Positions 7,891-16,178 of a DNA stretch of 45,214 nt are shown one piece after another (position 1 is the stretch's first letter; each line of letters starts with the position of its first letter). The stretch is from the NCBI GenBank assembly GCA_020849035.1, contig JADLHC010000339.1, positions 1 to 45,214 on the forward strand, in the 5' to 3' direction. The DNA comes from Planctomycetia bacterium. Lineage in GTDB: Bacteria > Planctomycetota > MHYJ01 > WSZJ01. The notes beneath the pieces are model-generated. The model ran no database searches, was not told the origin of the DNA, and saw only the letters and a list, made by a program, of their open reading frames with translations. The position numbers were made by a program, and so were the translations under genes.

Positions 7891-9117
7891 ATGCTCAAAG
7901 CCGTCGCCTGCGCGGTCGTCATCACGACCATCACGATCATCGCTTACTTCCGCGGCTGGCTCCCCGTCCAATCCCGCGGCAACGCCCCCACCGACGGAAC
8001 CTCCTTCGCCCCCGCCCCGCCCCCGGGGTCCGTCCCCTCCACGGCCGCCGGAGGCTCCACGCCCGCCGGCGGAAACCCCATACCCCCGGCTCCGAAACAG
8101 GAACCCAGGGGCGGACTCGCCCTGTTCCAGCTCGGCGACTACCAGGCGGCCATCCCCGAACTGCTGAAGGACCTCGAGAAGAACAAGGGCTCCGCGGCGC
8201 TCCACGCCGCCCTCGCCACGAGCTTCGAGAAAACCGGGAAGACGGCCGAGGCGCTCGCCCAGTGGGCGCGGCTCGCCGAAGCCTGCCCGAAGGCGGTGGA
8301 GCGCTCTTCCGCCCTGGCGCGGGTCTACATGGGCAGCGAGGGCGCGGCCCGCGTGGACGCGGGTATGCGGCTCCTGCGCGACCACCCGGAGTCGCCGGAG
8401 GCGGGCTCGAGCGTGCTTGCGATCGCCGACGCCGCGGACAAGAACGGCCGCCCGCTGGACGCCTGGGAAGCCTGCTCGCTCGCGATCAACCTCGGCGTCG
8501 GGAACGAGCAAGCCCTCGTCACGCGCTGCGTCGCCTACGCCGACCTGCTGGCCTTCGGACCGCGGGACGTCCCCGAACTCGGCACGATCTACGTCGTCAA
8601 GTCGGGCGATCTCGTGGTCTCCATCGCGAAGAAGCACAAGGTGGACCAGGGCGTGATCGCCCGCGTCAACAAAGTCCAGAACGGGATGATCCGCGCCGGG
8701 CAGCGCCTCAAGATCCTGACCGTCAAGCCCTCCATCGAGGTCTCCATCGGGAAAACCTGGCTCCGCCTCTGGTTCGGCGGCCGCTACCTCGCGCGGCAGT
8801 GGGGTGTCTGCACGGGGAACCTGGAGGAGAGCCCGACCCCCGTGGGCGAGTTCACGGTTTCCACGAAGCTGGTCAACCCCGAGTGGACGCGGGCCGGACA
8901 CGCGGCCGTGGCCGCGGACGATCCCGAGAACCCCCTCGGCACGCGCTGGCTCGGCTTCGCGGAACCCGGCTTCACCAGCTACGGCATCCACGGCACGCGC
9001 AAGCCGGAGACGATCGGCCAGCACGCCTCCAACGGCTGCGTCCGCCTGAAGAACGAGAACGTCGAGGAGCTGTTCGACCTCGTTCCCTCGGGCACGAAGA
9101 TCCAGATCCACGAATAG
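7891..9117 (+). CDS. L,D-transpeptidase (YkuD) with TPR-like region and LysM domain
   Basis: A 408-residue envelope protein predicted to form or remodel 3-3 peptidoglycan cross-links or attach proteins to peptidoglycan. It has an N-terminal signal/anchor (VACAVVITTITIIAYF), a Pro/Gly/Ala-rich linker, helical TPR-like repeats at about 75-205, and a LysM domain at about 230-275 (YVVKSGDLVVSIAKKH...RAGQRLKIL). The C-terminal YkuD domain has His367 in GIHGT and the nucleophile Cys383 in SNGCVRL. The catalytic motif is complete, so it should be active. It is a single-gene unit with its own promoter and a strong terminator. Confidence 0.94.
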   Translation: MLKAVACAVVITTITIIAYFRGWLPVQSRGNAPTDGTSFAPAPPPGSVPSTAAGGSTPAGGNPIPPAPKQEPRGGLALFQLGDYQAAIPELLKDLEKNKGSAALHAALATSFEKTGKTAEALAQWARLAEACPKAVERSSALARVYMGSEGAARVDAGMRLLRDHPESPEAGSSVLAIADAADKNGRPLDAWEACSLAINLGVGNEQALVTRCVAYADLLAFGPRDVPELGTIYVVKSGDLVVSIAKKHKVDQGVIARVNKVQNGMIRAGQRLKILTVKPSIEVSIGKTWLRLWFGGRYLARQWGVCTGNLEESPTPVGEFTVSTKLVNPEWTRAGHAAVAADDPENPLGTRWLGFAEPGFTSYGIHGTRKPETIGQHASNGCVRLKNENVEELFDLVPSGTKIQIHE

Positions 9118-9139
9118 CGGGCCGCTCGCGCCGACGACG

Positions 9140-9173
9140 GGCCGGGGACGACCTCCCCGGCCTGTTTTTTTTT
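9140..9173 (+). terminator. Intrinsic terminator after the L,D-transpeptidase gene
   Basis: Perfect 9-bp stem GGCCGGGGA / TCCCCGGCC (9140-9148, 9154-9162) with a 5-base loop, followed by nine T (9165-9173). It separates this gene from the convergent aroDE gene, which ends at 9184. Confidence 0.95.
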
Positions 9174-9183
9174 CGCCGCGGGC

Positions 9184-10584
9184 TCAGCCCCGCAGCAGCT
9201 CCCCCGCCGCTTCCTCGAACGCCGCCTTCCCCTCTTCACCGAACCACGCCGCCCACTGCCGGCGCGCCTGGGCCGCGAACATCCCGATCCCCGAGATCGC
9301 GCGGCAGCCCGCTTCCCGCGCTTCCCGGAGCAGCCTCGTCTCGCGCGGCGTGTAGACGCAGTCGTAGACGGCGGCCGCGGTGGGGAGGTGGGCCTTCGGG
9401 AACGGGGACTGCGCGGCGTCGGGGTCCATGCCGACGGAGGTGGTGTTGACGAGGAGGTCGAAGGCGATGCCCCGGGGGCCGTCCCAGGGGACCGGTGTGG
9501 CGTCGAACTCGCGGGCGAGGGCGGCGGTCTTGACGGCGTTGCGGCCGGCGAGGAAGACGGTGTTGGGGCCGGACAGGGCGGCCAGGATCGCGCGCGCGGC
9601 GCCGCCGGCGCCGAGGACGACGGCGCGGAGGCCGCGGGCGGGGCGGCCGAGGCCGTGCTCGAGGGACTCGAGGAACCCTGCGGCGTCGGTGTTGGTGGCG
9701 TCCCATCCCGTTCCGCGCCGGGTGAGCGTGTTGGCGGCGCCGGCGCGCCGCGCGGCGGCGTCGGGCGTCGCTCCGCGGAAGGCGTCCACCTTGTGGGGGA
9801 TCGTCACGCTCGCGCCGGCGACGTCGAGGGCGGCGAGGGTCTCGAACAGCTCGCCCTCCCGGGCCAGCGCGGGGACGTAGACCGCGTCCATCCCGGCCTT
9901 CGCGAACGCGCGGTTGAACAGCCACGGCGACTTCGAGTGCGCCACGGGATCCCCCGCCACGCAGTACGCGCGGGTCGCCGGCCCGATGCGGCCGTACCGG
10001 AATACGTCGCGCAGCTCGCGCTCCCCCCACTGCCCCGGCGCCGTCGTCCCCCCACCCTCCGCCGCCGCGTAGGTCCAAGGCGCCCCGAAGCGCGCCGCGA
10101 GGATGCGCGACGCCGCGCCCAGCTCCCCCATCGCCACCACCACGGCGCGGGCGCCCAGCTCCCGCTGCAGCGCCATCAGCTCCGCCAGTTCGCGCCCCGA
10201 GCGCGGCGTCGCGGCGATCTTCGCCACGTCCGCCCCCTCGGCCAGCATCCGGCGCGCCAGGTCCCCGGCCCCGGCGGGCACGCCCTCGAAGTCGTGATGC
10301 GACAGGATCAGCTTCACGCCCGCGGGCCGCGCCGGCCGCCACGCCGCCCGCGCTTCCACGTCCACCGCCCACGCGCCGGTCGCCGACGCCCGCTCCAGAA
10401 CCGCGCGCCGCTCCTCCTCCGTCCCTCGGAAGCCACCGCCCTCCCAGGCGGCACGGCACGTCGCGACCAGGTCGCATCCCGCCGCCGGCCCGGGCCACCG
10501 ACCGCCCAGATCCAGCCGGACCTCCGCCAGCTCCCGCCCGCCGGACGCCTCGCCTCCCGCCAGCGAAACGCACACCCGGCTCAC
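9184..10584 (-). CDS. aroDE: Bifunctional 3-dehydroquinate dehydratase / shikimate dehydrogenase
   Basis: A 466-residue fusion catalysing two successive shikimate-pathway steps. Residues 1-200 are a type I dehydroquinase: EVRLDL at 21-26, the catalytic His in SHHDFE at 95-100, and Schiff-base Lys122 in VAKIAATP. Residues 205-466 are shikimate dehydrogenase: SKS at 217-219, Lys265 in IPHK, NTDAAG at 298-303, the NADP loop GAGGAARA at 325-332, and the C-terminal SGIGMFAAQ. The same order occurs in plant and some bacterial enzymes. The GTG start at 10584 forms a GTGA overlap with the dedA stop. Longer frames upstream belong to dedA in another frame. Confidence 0.95.
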   Translation of the reverse strand: MSRVCVSLAGGEASGGRELAEVRLDLGGRWPGPAAGCDLVATCRAAWEGGGFRGTEEERRAVLERASATGAWAVDVEARAAWRPARPAGVKLILSHHDFEGVPAGAGDLARRMLAEGADVAKIAATPRSGRELAELMALQRELGARAVVVAMGELGAASRILAARFGAPWTYAAAEGGGTTAPGQWGERELRDVFRYGRIGPATRAYCVAGDPVAHSKSPWLFNRAFAKAGMDAVYVPALAREGELFETLAALDVAGASVTIPHKVDAFRGATPDAAARRAGAANTLTRRGTGWDATNTDAAGFLESLEHGLGRPARGLRAVVLGAGGAARAILAALSGPNTVFLAGRNAVKTAALAREFDATPVPWDGPRGIAFDLLVNTTSVGMDPDAAQSPFPKAHLPTAAAVYDCVYTPRETRLLREAREAGCRAISGIGMFAAQARRQWAAWFGEEGKAAFEEAAGELLRG

Positions 10585-11258
10585 GGCCGAGCCTCCTCCT
10601 TGACGACGGGCGCCCCGGCCCCCTCCGCCGCCAGCCGCTTCGCCTCCATCCGGTCCCGGTGCGCCTTCCACCAGTGCCACGCGATCGTCAGGACGACCAC
10701 CACGGCCACCGTCCCGAAGATCCAGTGATTCGCGTTCTTCACGTTCGCCATCGCCTCGTCGAAGTTCTTCGAGAACCGGAACGCCACGTACACCGAGGTC
10801 GGCCCGCTGATCAGCGTCCCCGCGAGGTCCAGCAGGATGAACCGCAGCGGGTTCATCTTCATCGTGCCCGCGGTGAAGTAGACCGGCATGCGGATGCCGG
10901 CGAAGAACCGCGCGAAGAACACGGTCTTGTTGCCGTGCTTCTCGAAGAACTTCTCGACCTTGGCGAGTCGCGGGGCCGGGAAGAGCCACTGGCCGAAGCG
11001 GGTCGCGACGAGCGAGCGGCCCCACTTGCGCGCGATGAAGAACATGGTGAGGTCGCCGGCGAGGATGGCGACGACGCAGAGAACCATGATGAGCCAGAGG
11101 TTGACCTTGCCGTGGTAGGCGGCGTAGCCGGCGAGCAGGAGGGTTATTTCCTCGGGGATGGGGACGCCGAGGCCGCAGACGTAGAGGATGCCGACGATGG
11201 CGGCGTAGGCGTGCTGGTCGACGAGGGTGCGGAGCGCGAAGGTGATCTGGTCGAACAT
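10581..11258 (-). CDS. DedA-family membrane protein
   Basis: A 225-residue integral membrane protein of the DedA/SNARE-associated family, which includes flippases for polyprenyl phosphate and phosphatidylethanolamine. Seen features are the early re-entrant segment with GLGVPIPEEITLLLAGYAA, the GDLTMFFIARKWG block, the family FFARFFAGIRMPVYFTAG with conserved Arg residues, and a last membrane span at about 183-200. The C-terminal tail is charged. Substrate cannot be told from sequence. It shares a message with aroDE. The minus strand has TAGACT ten bases before the ATG (plus 11269-11274). Confidence 0.9.
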   Translation of the reverse strand: MFDQITFALRTLVDQHAYAAIVGILYVCGLGVPIPEEITLLLAGYAAYHGKVNLWLIMVLCVVAILAGDLTMFFIARKWGRSLVATRFGQWLFPAPRLAKVEKFFEKHGNKTVFFARFFAGIRMPVYFTAGTMKMNPLRFILLDLAGTLISGPTSVYVAFRFSKNFDEAMANVKNANHWIFGTVAVVVVLTIAWHWWKAHRDRMEAKRLAAEGAGAPVVKEEARP

Positions 11259-11310
11259 GGGGGCGGCGAGTCTAACACGGGGCCGGGTGGACGTCGCCCG
11301 GGGGTCCCGC

Positions 11311-11316
11311 TACAGT
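11311..11316 (+). promoter_or_regulatory. TACAGT -10 box, leaderless start of the DUF2520 gene
   Basis: TACAGT ends six bases before the ATG at 11323, so the usual initiation point is the A of the start codon. A weak -35 (TGGACG, 11288-11293) sits 17 bases upstream. Confidence 0.6.
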
Positions 11317-11322
11317 CCGGCG

Positions 11323-12162
11323 ATGCGCGAGGCGGTGTCGATCATCGGGGCGGGGCGCGTCGGCGCGGCGCTGGGGGCCGGGCTGCGCCGCGCGGGCTGG
11401 CCGGTCGTCGCGGTGGGCGGCCGCGGGACGGCGGCGACCCGGCGCGGGGCCCGGTTCGTCGGCGCCCCCGCGGCGTCGGCGCGCGCGGCGGCCGCGGCGG
11501 CGGACATCGTGATCGTCGCGGTCCCGGACGACGCGGTGGCCGCCACGGCGCGGGAAATTGCGCCGGCGCTGCGGCGCGGCGCGGTCGTCCTCCACACCGC
11601 GGGCGCGCTGTCCTCCGACGCGCTCTCCCCGGTGCGCCGCCGCGGCGCGCGCGCGGCGAGCCTCCACCCGCTGATGACGTTTCCCACCCCCGGCCGCGGC
11701 CTCGCCGCCCTCCGGGGCGCCCACGTCTTCGTCGAGGGCGACCGGGGAACCCGCCCGCTCCTCCATCGCCTGGTCCGCAACCTCGGCGCCGTGCCCGTGG
11801 ACGTCTCGAAACGCGGCAAGGTCCTCTACCACGCCGGCGCCGTCCTCGCCTGCAACGCCCTCGTGGCGCTGCTCGCAGACGCCTTCGCGCTCTTCTCGGC
11901 GGCGGGGATCCCGGAACGCCGCGCGCTTGCGGCGCTCGGCCCGCTCGTCCGCACCACGGTCGAGAACGTGCTGGCCCTCGGCCCGGCCCGCGCCCTCACG
12001 GGACCCGTCGCCCGGGGCGACGCCAGGACCGTGGCCCGTCACCTCGCCGCCCTTCATGGCCGCCACCGCGACGTCTACGCCGCCCTCGGCCGCTCCACAC
12101 TGGCAATCGCCCGGCTCCCGATTTCCAGCCGCCGCGCCCTGGCCGCCCTTCTGGCCCCCTGA
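11323..12162 (+). CDS. DUF2520 Rossmann-fold oxidoreductase-like protein
   Basis: A 279-residue protein in the 6-phosphogluconate-dehydrogenase-like superfamily. The N-terminal half is a Rossmann domain (SIIGAGRVGAALG with GxGxxG at 9-14; DIVIVAVPDDAV; VLHTAGALSSDAL; SLHPLMTFP). The C-terminal half is the helical DUF2520 domain (KVLYHAGAVLACNALVALLADA; LTGPVARGDARTVARHL). It probably binds NADP, but the substrate is not established. HTAG and SLHP motifs are typical of this family. The start at 11323 fits both the domain start and the -10 position. A longer frame from 11227 would run into the dedA promoter. Confidence 0.88.
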   Translation: MREAVSIIGAGRVGAALGAGLRRAGWPVVAVGGRGTAATRRGARFVGAPAASARAAAAAADIVIVAVPDDAVAATAREIAPALRRGAVVLHTAGALSSDALSPVRRRGARAASLHPLMTFPTPGRGLAALRGAHVFVEGDRGTRPLLHRLVRNLGAVPVDVSKRGKVLYHAGAVLACNALVALLADAFALFSAAGIPERRALAALGPLVRTTVENVLALGPARALTGPVARGDARTVARHLAALHGRHRDVYAALGRSTLAIARLPISSRRALAALLAP

Positions 12163-12192
12163 TCGCAGGCTGCAATTTCGCCGCGCGCGCAC

Positions 12193-12198
12193 TAGAAT
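12193..12198 (+). promoter_or_regulatory. TAGAAT -10 box, leaderless start of aroK
   Basis: TAGAAT ends exactly six bases before the TTG start codon at 12205, which predicts transcription beginning at the start codon. Confidence 0.6.
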
Positions 12199-12204
12199 GG
12201 AGCC

Positions 12205-12774
12205 TTGGCCAACATCATCCTCGTCGGATTCCGCTGCAGCGGAAAGACCACCGTCGGTCGCTACCTCGGCAAGCGCCTGCGGATGGAATTCGTCGACTCC
12301 GACGAGCTTGTCGAGCTTCGCGCACGCCAGAGCATCCGCGAGATTTTCGAGACGAAGGGCGAGTCGTGGTTCCGCGGGCAGGAGGCGGACGTCCTGACGG
12401 AACTGGCGCGCCGGGACAACCTGGTGATCGCGACGGGGGGCGGGTGCGTGCTCCGGTACAAGACGGTGAGGGAGCTGAAGCGCAACGGGCGGATGGTGCT
12501 GCTGGAGGCGGACGCGGAGACGCTGCACCGTCGGATCAAGGAGGATCCCCGGTCGAGCACGACGCGGCCGGCGCTGACGTCGCTGGGGCTGAAGGACGAG
12601 ATCCTCTCCCAGATGGAGCTGCGCCGCCCGTACTACGAGCGGGCTGCGGACGTGAGGGTGTCGACGGTCAGCCGGCCGATCGACGACATCGTCGAGGAGA
12701 TCATGACGCGGCTGGGGATCAAGGCGGCGCTGGGGACGAAGCTGCCGCCGCCGGAGGGGCCGCAGGAGTCGTAG
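12205..12774 (+). CDS. aroK: Shikimate kinase
   Basis: A 189-residue P-loop kinase phosphorylating shikimate at O3. It has Walker A GFRCSGKTT at 8-16, the shikimate/Mg-binding DSD at 31-33, FRGQEADVL with the conserved Arg/Glu pair, ATGGGCVL containing the glycine triplet, the lid RPALTSLG, and RRPYYERAADVRV near the end. About 15 C-terminal residues are extra and Pro-rich. The start is TTG, with no Shine-Dalgarno but with the TAGAAT box. It is the fourth aromatic-pathway function in the window outside the trp genes proper. Confidence 0.95.
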   Translation: MANIILVGFRCSGKTTVGRYLGKRLRMEFVDSDELVELRARQSIREIFETKGESWFRGQEADVLTELARRDNLVIATGGGCVLRYKTVRELKRNGRMVLLEADAETLHRRIKEDPRSSTTRPALTSLGLKDEILSQMELRRPYYERAADVRVSTVSRPIDDIVEEIMTRLGIKAALGTKLPPPEGPQES

Positions 12775-12885
12775 GCCGGGCGGATTGGTTCGACCGCCTG
12801 AAACCGGCCGGCGACCGGACCGCAGGAACCGCGGGGTCGCGAGGACCAGGGGATCGGGCCCCGAATGCTGTATCATGGGCTTCGC

Positions 12886-14253
12886 GTGCGCGTCCGGCGC
12901 GCTGGAATCTCCCGCTCTTCCCGCCGGCTCCCCGTGTCGGCGTGTCGCGGGCCGGAGGATGTGCTGGTGGCGGCGTGGTTCGGGCTGAGGTTCGCGCGAG
13001 GCGGCCTTCGGACGGTCGAGGGCGAGGCGGTCCTGGTCGAGTCGCCGGGAGTCCGCCAGCCGGGGGCCGGACCGGACTTCACCGGGGCGCGGATACGGAT
13101 CGGGGAGCGCGACGAGTCCGGCGAGGTGGAGCTCCACTGCGACACCGCGGACTGGGCGCGCCACGGCCACGACCGCGACCCGCGCTACGATCGCGTCGTG
13201 CTGCACGTGTCGCTGACGGCGACCGCGGAGGTGGTCACGGCGTCCGGGCGGCGGGTTCCGCGCCTGGTGGTGGCGCCGGCGGGGCCGGAGCCCCGGTCGA
13301 GGCGCGGCGTGACCGTCGTCGCGGCGGAGGCCGGGATCGGCCCGTGCCACGGGACGCCCGCCCCTCGCATCGTGCGAGAACTGGAGCGTCATGGGCTGGC
13401 CAGGTTCGCGGAGCGAGCGGCGCAGTTCGCCGCCTGGGCCGCGGAGGACGGGCCCGACGAGGCCGTCTGGCGCGCCCTCGCGGAGGCCATGGGCTACGGC
13501 GCGAACGAGGAGGCCTTCCGCGCCCTCGCCCTTCACGTCCCCTGGCGCTCGTTCAAGGACGTCGCCGCGGGCCCCGGCCGCGCCCGCGCCGTCGAGGCCT
13601 CGCTCCTCCGCGCCTCCGGCCTCTGGCCGGACGATCCCCGCGACCCGGCGGCCCGCGCCCGCCTCGCAGCCCTCTTCCCCACCCTCCCCCCCGCGCCCCC
13701 GCAGCCCTTCCGGCCCTCCGCCTGGCGCCTCTCCGTCCGCCCCCCGGAGGCGCCCGTCCGCCGCTTCGCAGCCCTCGCTGCCCTCCTCGCGACCTCCTCG
13801 CCCGCCGGCCTCCTCGACCGTTGGGCCGCCGATCCGCCCGGCACGCCCCGCGCCCTCCTCGTCCCCGCGCTTCCATTCTGGGACCGCCGCGCCTCCTGGG
13901 GCCCGCCCCGGTTCCGCCGCACCGTCGCCCTCCTCGGCCCCGAACGCGCCCGCGCCGCCGCCGCCTCCACGCTCCTCCCCCTCGTCGCCGCCCTGTGCCC
14001 CTCCGCCCGAGCCGCGGCGCGCGCCGCGTTCGCCGACCTCGGCCCGCTCCCCGAAGACCATGTCACACGCTTCGTACGCTTCCGCATCTTCGGCGCCCCC
14101 TCCGGCCGCCGCCTCCCCGCCGCGGCCCACCAGGGCCTCCATCGCCTCTTCCGCGCAGGCTGCGGCCTCGGAAAACCCGGCTGCCCCCGCTGCCCCCTCG
14201 CCCAGATATCGCGCGCCTTTGACGGGCCCCCGGCTACAATTCCCGGTCTATGA
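12886..14253 (+). CDS. DUF2851 family protein
   Basis: A roughly 455-residue protein matching DUF2851, a family of unknown biochemical function. The diagnostic part is N-terminal: QPGAGPDFTGARIRIG, SGEVELHCDTADWARHGHDRDPRYDRVVLHV. The C-terminus ends with a Cys cluster, CGLGKPGCPRCPLA, which could bind metal. The middle is Ala/Arg/Pro-rich and helical. A TATCAT box (12871-12876) lies nine bases before the GTG at 12886. The upstream in-frame ATG at 12865 overlaps that box and is the alternative start. The TGA overlaps the next ATG (ATGA). Confidence 0.8.
   Translation: MRVRRAGISRSSRRLPVSACRGPEDVLVAAWFGLRFARGGLRTVEGEAVLVESPGVRQPGAGPDFTGARIRIGERDESGEVELHCDTADWARHGHDRDPRYDRVVLHVSLTATAEVVTASGRRVPRLVVAPAGPEPRSRRGVTVVAAEAGIGPCHGTPAPRIVRELERHGLARFAERAAQFAAWAAEDGPDEAVWRALAEAMGYGANEEAFRALALHVPWRSFKDVAAGPGRARAVEASLLRASGLWPDDPRDPAARARLAALFPTLPPAPPQPFRPSAWRLSVRPPEAPVRRFAALAALLATSSPAGLLDRWAADPPGTPRALLVPALPFWDRRASWGPPRFRRTVALLGPERARAAAASTLLPLVAALCPSARAAARAAFADLGPLPEDHVTRFVRFRIFGAPSGRRLPAAAHQGLHRLFRAGCGLGKPGCPRCPLAQISRAFDGPPATIPGL
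14235..14240 (+). promoter_or_regulatory. TACAAT -10 box before the DUF1570 gene
   Basis: TACAAT lies inside the last codons of the DUF2851 gene, nine bases before the ATG at 14250. It forces the codons ACA and ATT, which are uncommon in this GC-rich genome, supporting selection for the box rather than chance. The gene may use both this promoter and translational coupling. Confidence 0.5.
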
Positions 14254-16178
14254 AACAGATCACCTGCCCCTCCTGCTCGGCCCGCTTCGACGTCTCCACG
14301 CAGCCTGCGGGAAAGAAATTCCGCTGCGGGCGATGCAAGGAGATCCTCACCGTTCCCGAGGACGAGCCTCTCCCGGAGCCAGAGTCCGCCCTCGACGCGC
14401 TCGACGACGGGGCGTTCGGGGACTCGGAAGCGGCGTTCGAGGATGGGGCGGCCGCGGAGCAGGCGGCCGGGGCGGAGGCCGGGGCGGCTGCCGCGGAGGA
14501 AGCAGCGGAAGCGCCCCCGGCGGAGGAGGAAGCCGCGGCGCCCGAGCCGGCGCCGGCCCCGCGCGCGAGGGCTGGGTCCCGCGCCCCCGCCGCCCGTCCT
14601 GCGGCCAGGCCCGCGCCGCCCGCGTCCGCGCGCCGCGGCGCCGCGCGACCCGCCGCCCGCAAACCCGCGGCCCCGGCCGGGGAAGAGGGCGGAGAACCCC
14701 TTCCGCAGAAGATGTCGCCGCTGCCCAGGATCCTCGCCGCCGTGCTCGTCCTCGCTGTGCTGGGCGGCGGAGGGTTCTTCGCCTGGAAGAAGTTCGGAAA
14801 AGGCGGCGAGGGAACGGGCGACGGGCAGTCGGCCGTGGGGGACGAGTACGCGAAGAAGCTCAAGAAGCTCGAGAAGTCGAGCGGGATCGACAACCTGCGG
14901 CTGGCGCTCTGGTGCAAGGCGCGGGGGCACGAGAAGTACGCGTTCCACCTCGACGAGGCGGCGAAGTTGTCGCCGAACGACGCGCAGGTGAAGGCCGGGC
15001 TCGCCAACCAGTACTGGACGCTGGCCGCCGAGAAGCCGCCGACGAGCGCGGCCGGATGCCTCGACGCGGCCGCGCTCGCCGTGAAGGCGGGGCTGGAGAG
15101 CGAGAAGCGCCGGCTGGCGAGGCTCGCCACGGCGATGGAGCCGGACAACGCGGCGGCGTGGGAGCTGCTGGGCTGCGCCCGCTACGAGCCGGAGGGCGGC
15201 ACGCCGCGGTGGCTGCCCAAGGCCGAGGCGGCGAAGGCGAAAATCGCCGACGACGAGCGCAAGGCCGCCCAGGCGAAGATCGAGTCGATGACGCCGCGCG
15301 AGAAGCGCATCGCGGAGATGCGCCAGCGGCTGATGTTCGAGTTCGGCCCGGGCTTCGTCTGCCGCGACGAGAAGCCGTTCCTGTTCTGCATGGAGAAGTC
15401 CGAGGGCTTCAGCGCCGAGCTCGTCATGGACAGCTACATCTCCGAGCTCAAGTCGTTCTACCAGCGCTTCTTCGACCGTTTCGGCGAGAAGTTCAAGCTG
15501 GGCGACCTGACCGAGCAGGTGATGCTGATCTGGATCTTCAAGAGCCGCGAGGCGTACTTCACGTACGGGCAGAACATCGGCATTCCCGCGAACGCGGGCG
15601 GGCACTGGGAGCCGGACAAGGAACGGCTCATGATCTTCCACAGCACGGACGCGACCGCTGACCCGTACGGGACGATCTTCCACGAGACGACGCACATGAT
15701 CGTGACGTTCGCGACGAAGCTGCGCGGGAAGGTCAGCGGGCAGATGTTCTGGTTCACGGAGGGGATCGCGACGTACTTCGAGCCGTTCGAGCGCGACAAG
15801 CAGACGGGGAAGATCCTGCAGCAGGTGGGGACGATCAACGGGGGCCGGCTCCCGGCGATCAGCCAGTGGGTGAAGATGGGGCGGCACGTGAAGCTGAAGG
15901 ACATGTTCTCGTGGCGCTACCAGGACTTCGCGATGATGAACGCACAGCACAATGCGCGGCGGGACCTCGCGTGGGGGGCTTACTGCTACGCGCAGGCGTG
16001 GTCGCTCCTGTACTTCTTCTACAACTACGAGAACGGCAAGTACGCGGCGAAGTTCGAGGAGTACTTCAAGGAGGAGCTGGACGGGAACCCCGGGTTCGAG
16101 ACCTTCAAGCGCATCTTCGGCACCGACATTGACGCCCTGGAGAAGGAATGGCTGGAGTACACCAAGTCGCTGAAGTAG
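14250..16178 (+). CDS. Zinc-finger, membrane-anchored DUF1570-type metallopeptidase-like protein
   Basis: A 642-residue protein. At the N-terminus is a four-Cys finger of the MJ0042/zinc-ribbon type (Cys6, Cys9, Cys26, Cys29). An acidic Ala/Pro/Glu linker comes next, then a membrane helix at about 158-178 (ILAAVLVLAVLGGGGFFAW). The exported part starts with TPR-like helices (about 195-310) and ends with a DUF1570-like domain. That domain has HETTHM (His478, Glu479, His482) and WFTEGIATYFE, where Glu504 fits the third zinc ligand of gluzincins. The finger would be cytoplasmic and the peptidase outside. The substrate is unknown. The architecture is common in Planctomycetota. It precedes the MoxR gene with a 31-base overlap. 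Confidence 0.88.
   Translation: MKQITCPSCSARFDVSTQPAGKKFRCGRCKEILTVPEDEPLPEPESALDALDDGAFGDSEAAFEDGAAAEQAAGAEAGAAAAEEAAEAPPAEEEAAAPEPAPAPRARAGSRAPAARPAARPAPPASARRGAARPAARKPAAPAGEEGGEPLPQKMSPLPRILAAVLVLAVLGGGGFFAWKKFGKGGEGTGDGQSAVGDEYAKKLKKLEKSSGIDNLRLALWCKARGHEKYAFHLDEAAKLSPNDAQVKAGLANQYWTLAAEKPPTSAAGCLDAAALAVKAGLESEKRRLARLATAMEPDNAAAWELLGCARYEPEGGTPRWLPKAEAAKAKIADDERKAAQAKIESMTPREKRIAEMRQRLMFEFGPGFVCRDEKPFLFCMEKSEGFSAELVMDSYISELKSFYQRFFDRFGEKFKLGDLTEQVMLIWIFKSREAYFTYGQNIGIPANAGGHWEPDKERLMIFHSTDATADPYGTIFHETTHMIVTFATKLRGKVSGQMFWFTEGIATYFEPFERDKQTGKILQQVGTINGGRLPAISQWVKMGRHVKLKDMFSWRYQDFAMMNAQHNARRDLAWGAYCYAQAWSLLYFFYNYENGKYAAKFEEYFKEELDGNPGFETFKRIFGTDIDALEKEWLEYTKSLK

Noticed and set aside
11272-14142. 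956-codon minus-strand frame opposite aroK and DUF2851
   Set aside because: No domain is recognisable and the opposite strand has well-conserved families.
10659-14222. Very long plus-strand open frame (over 1100 codons) across dedA, DUF2520, aroK and DUF2851 genes
   Set aside because: Its translation is Arg/Pro/Gly-rich low-complexity sequence running opposite to or out of phase with recognised genes; this is the usual effect of high GC at third codon positions.
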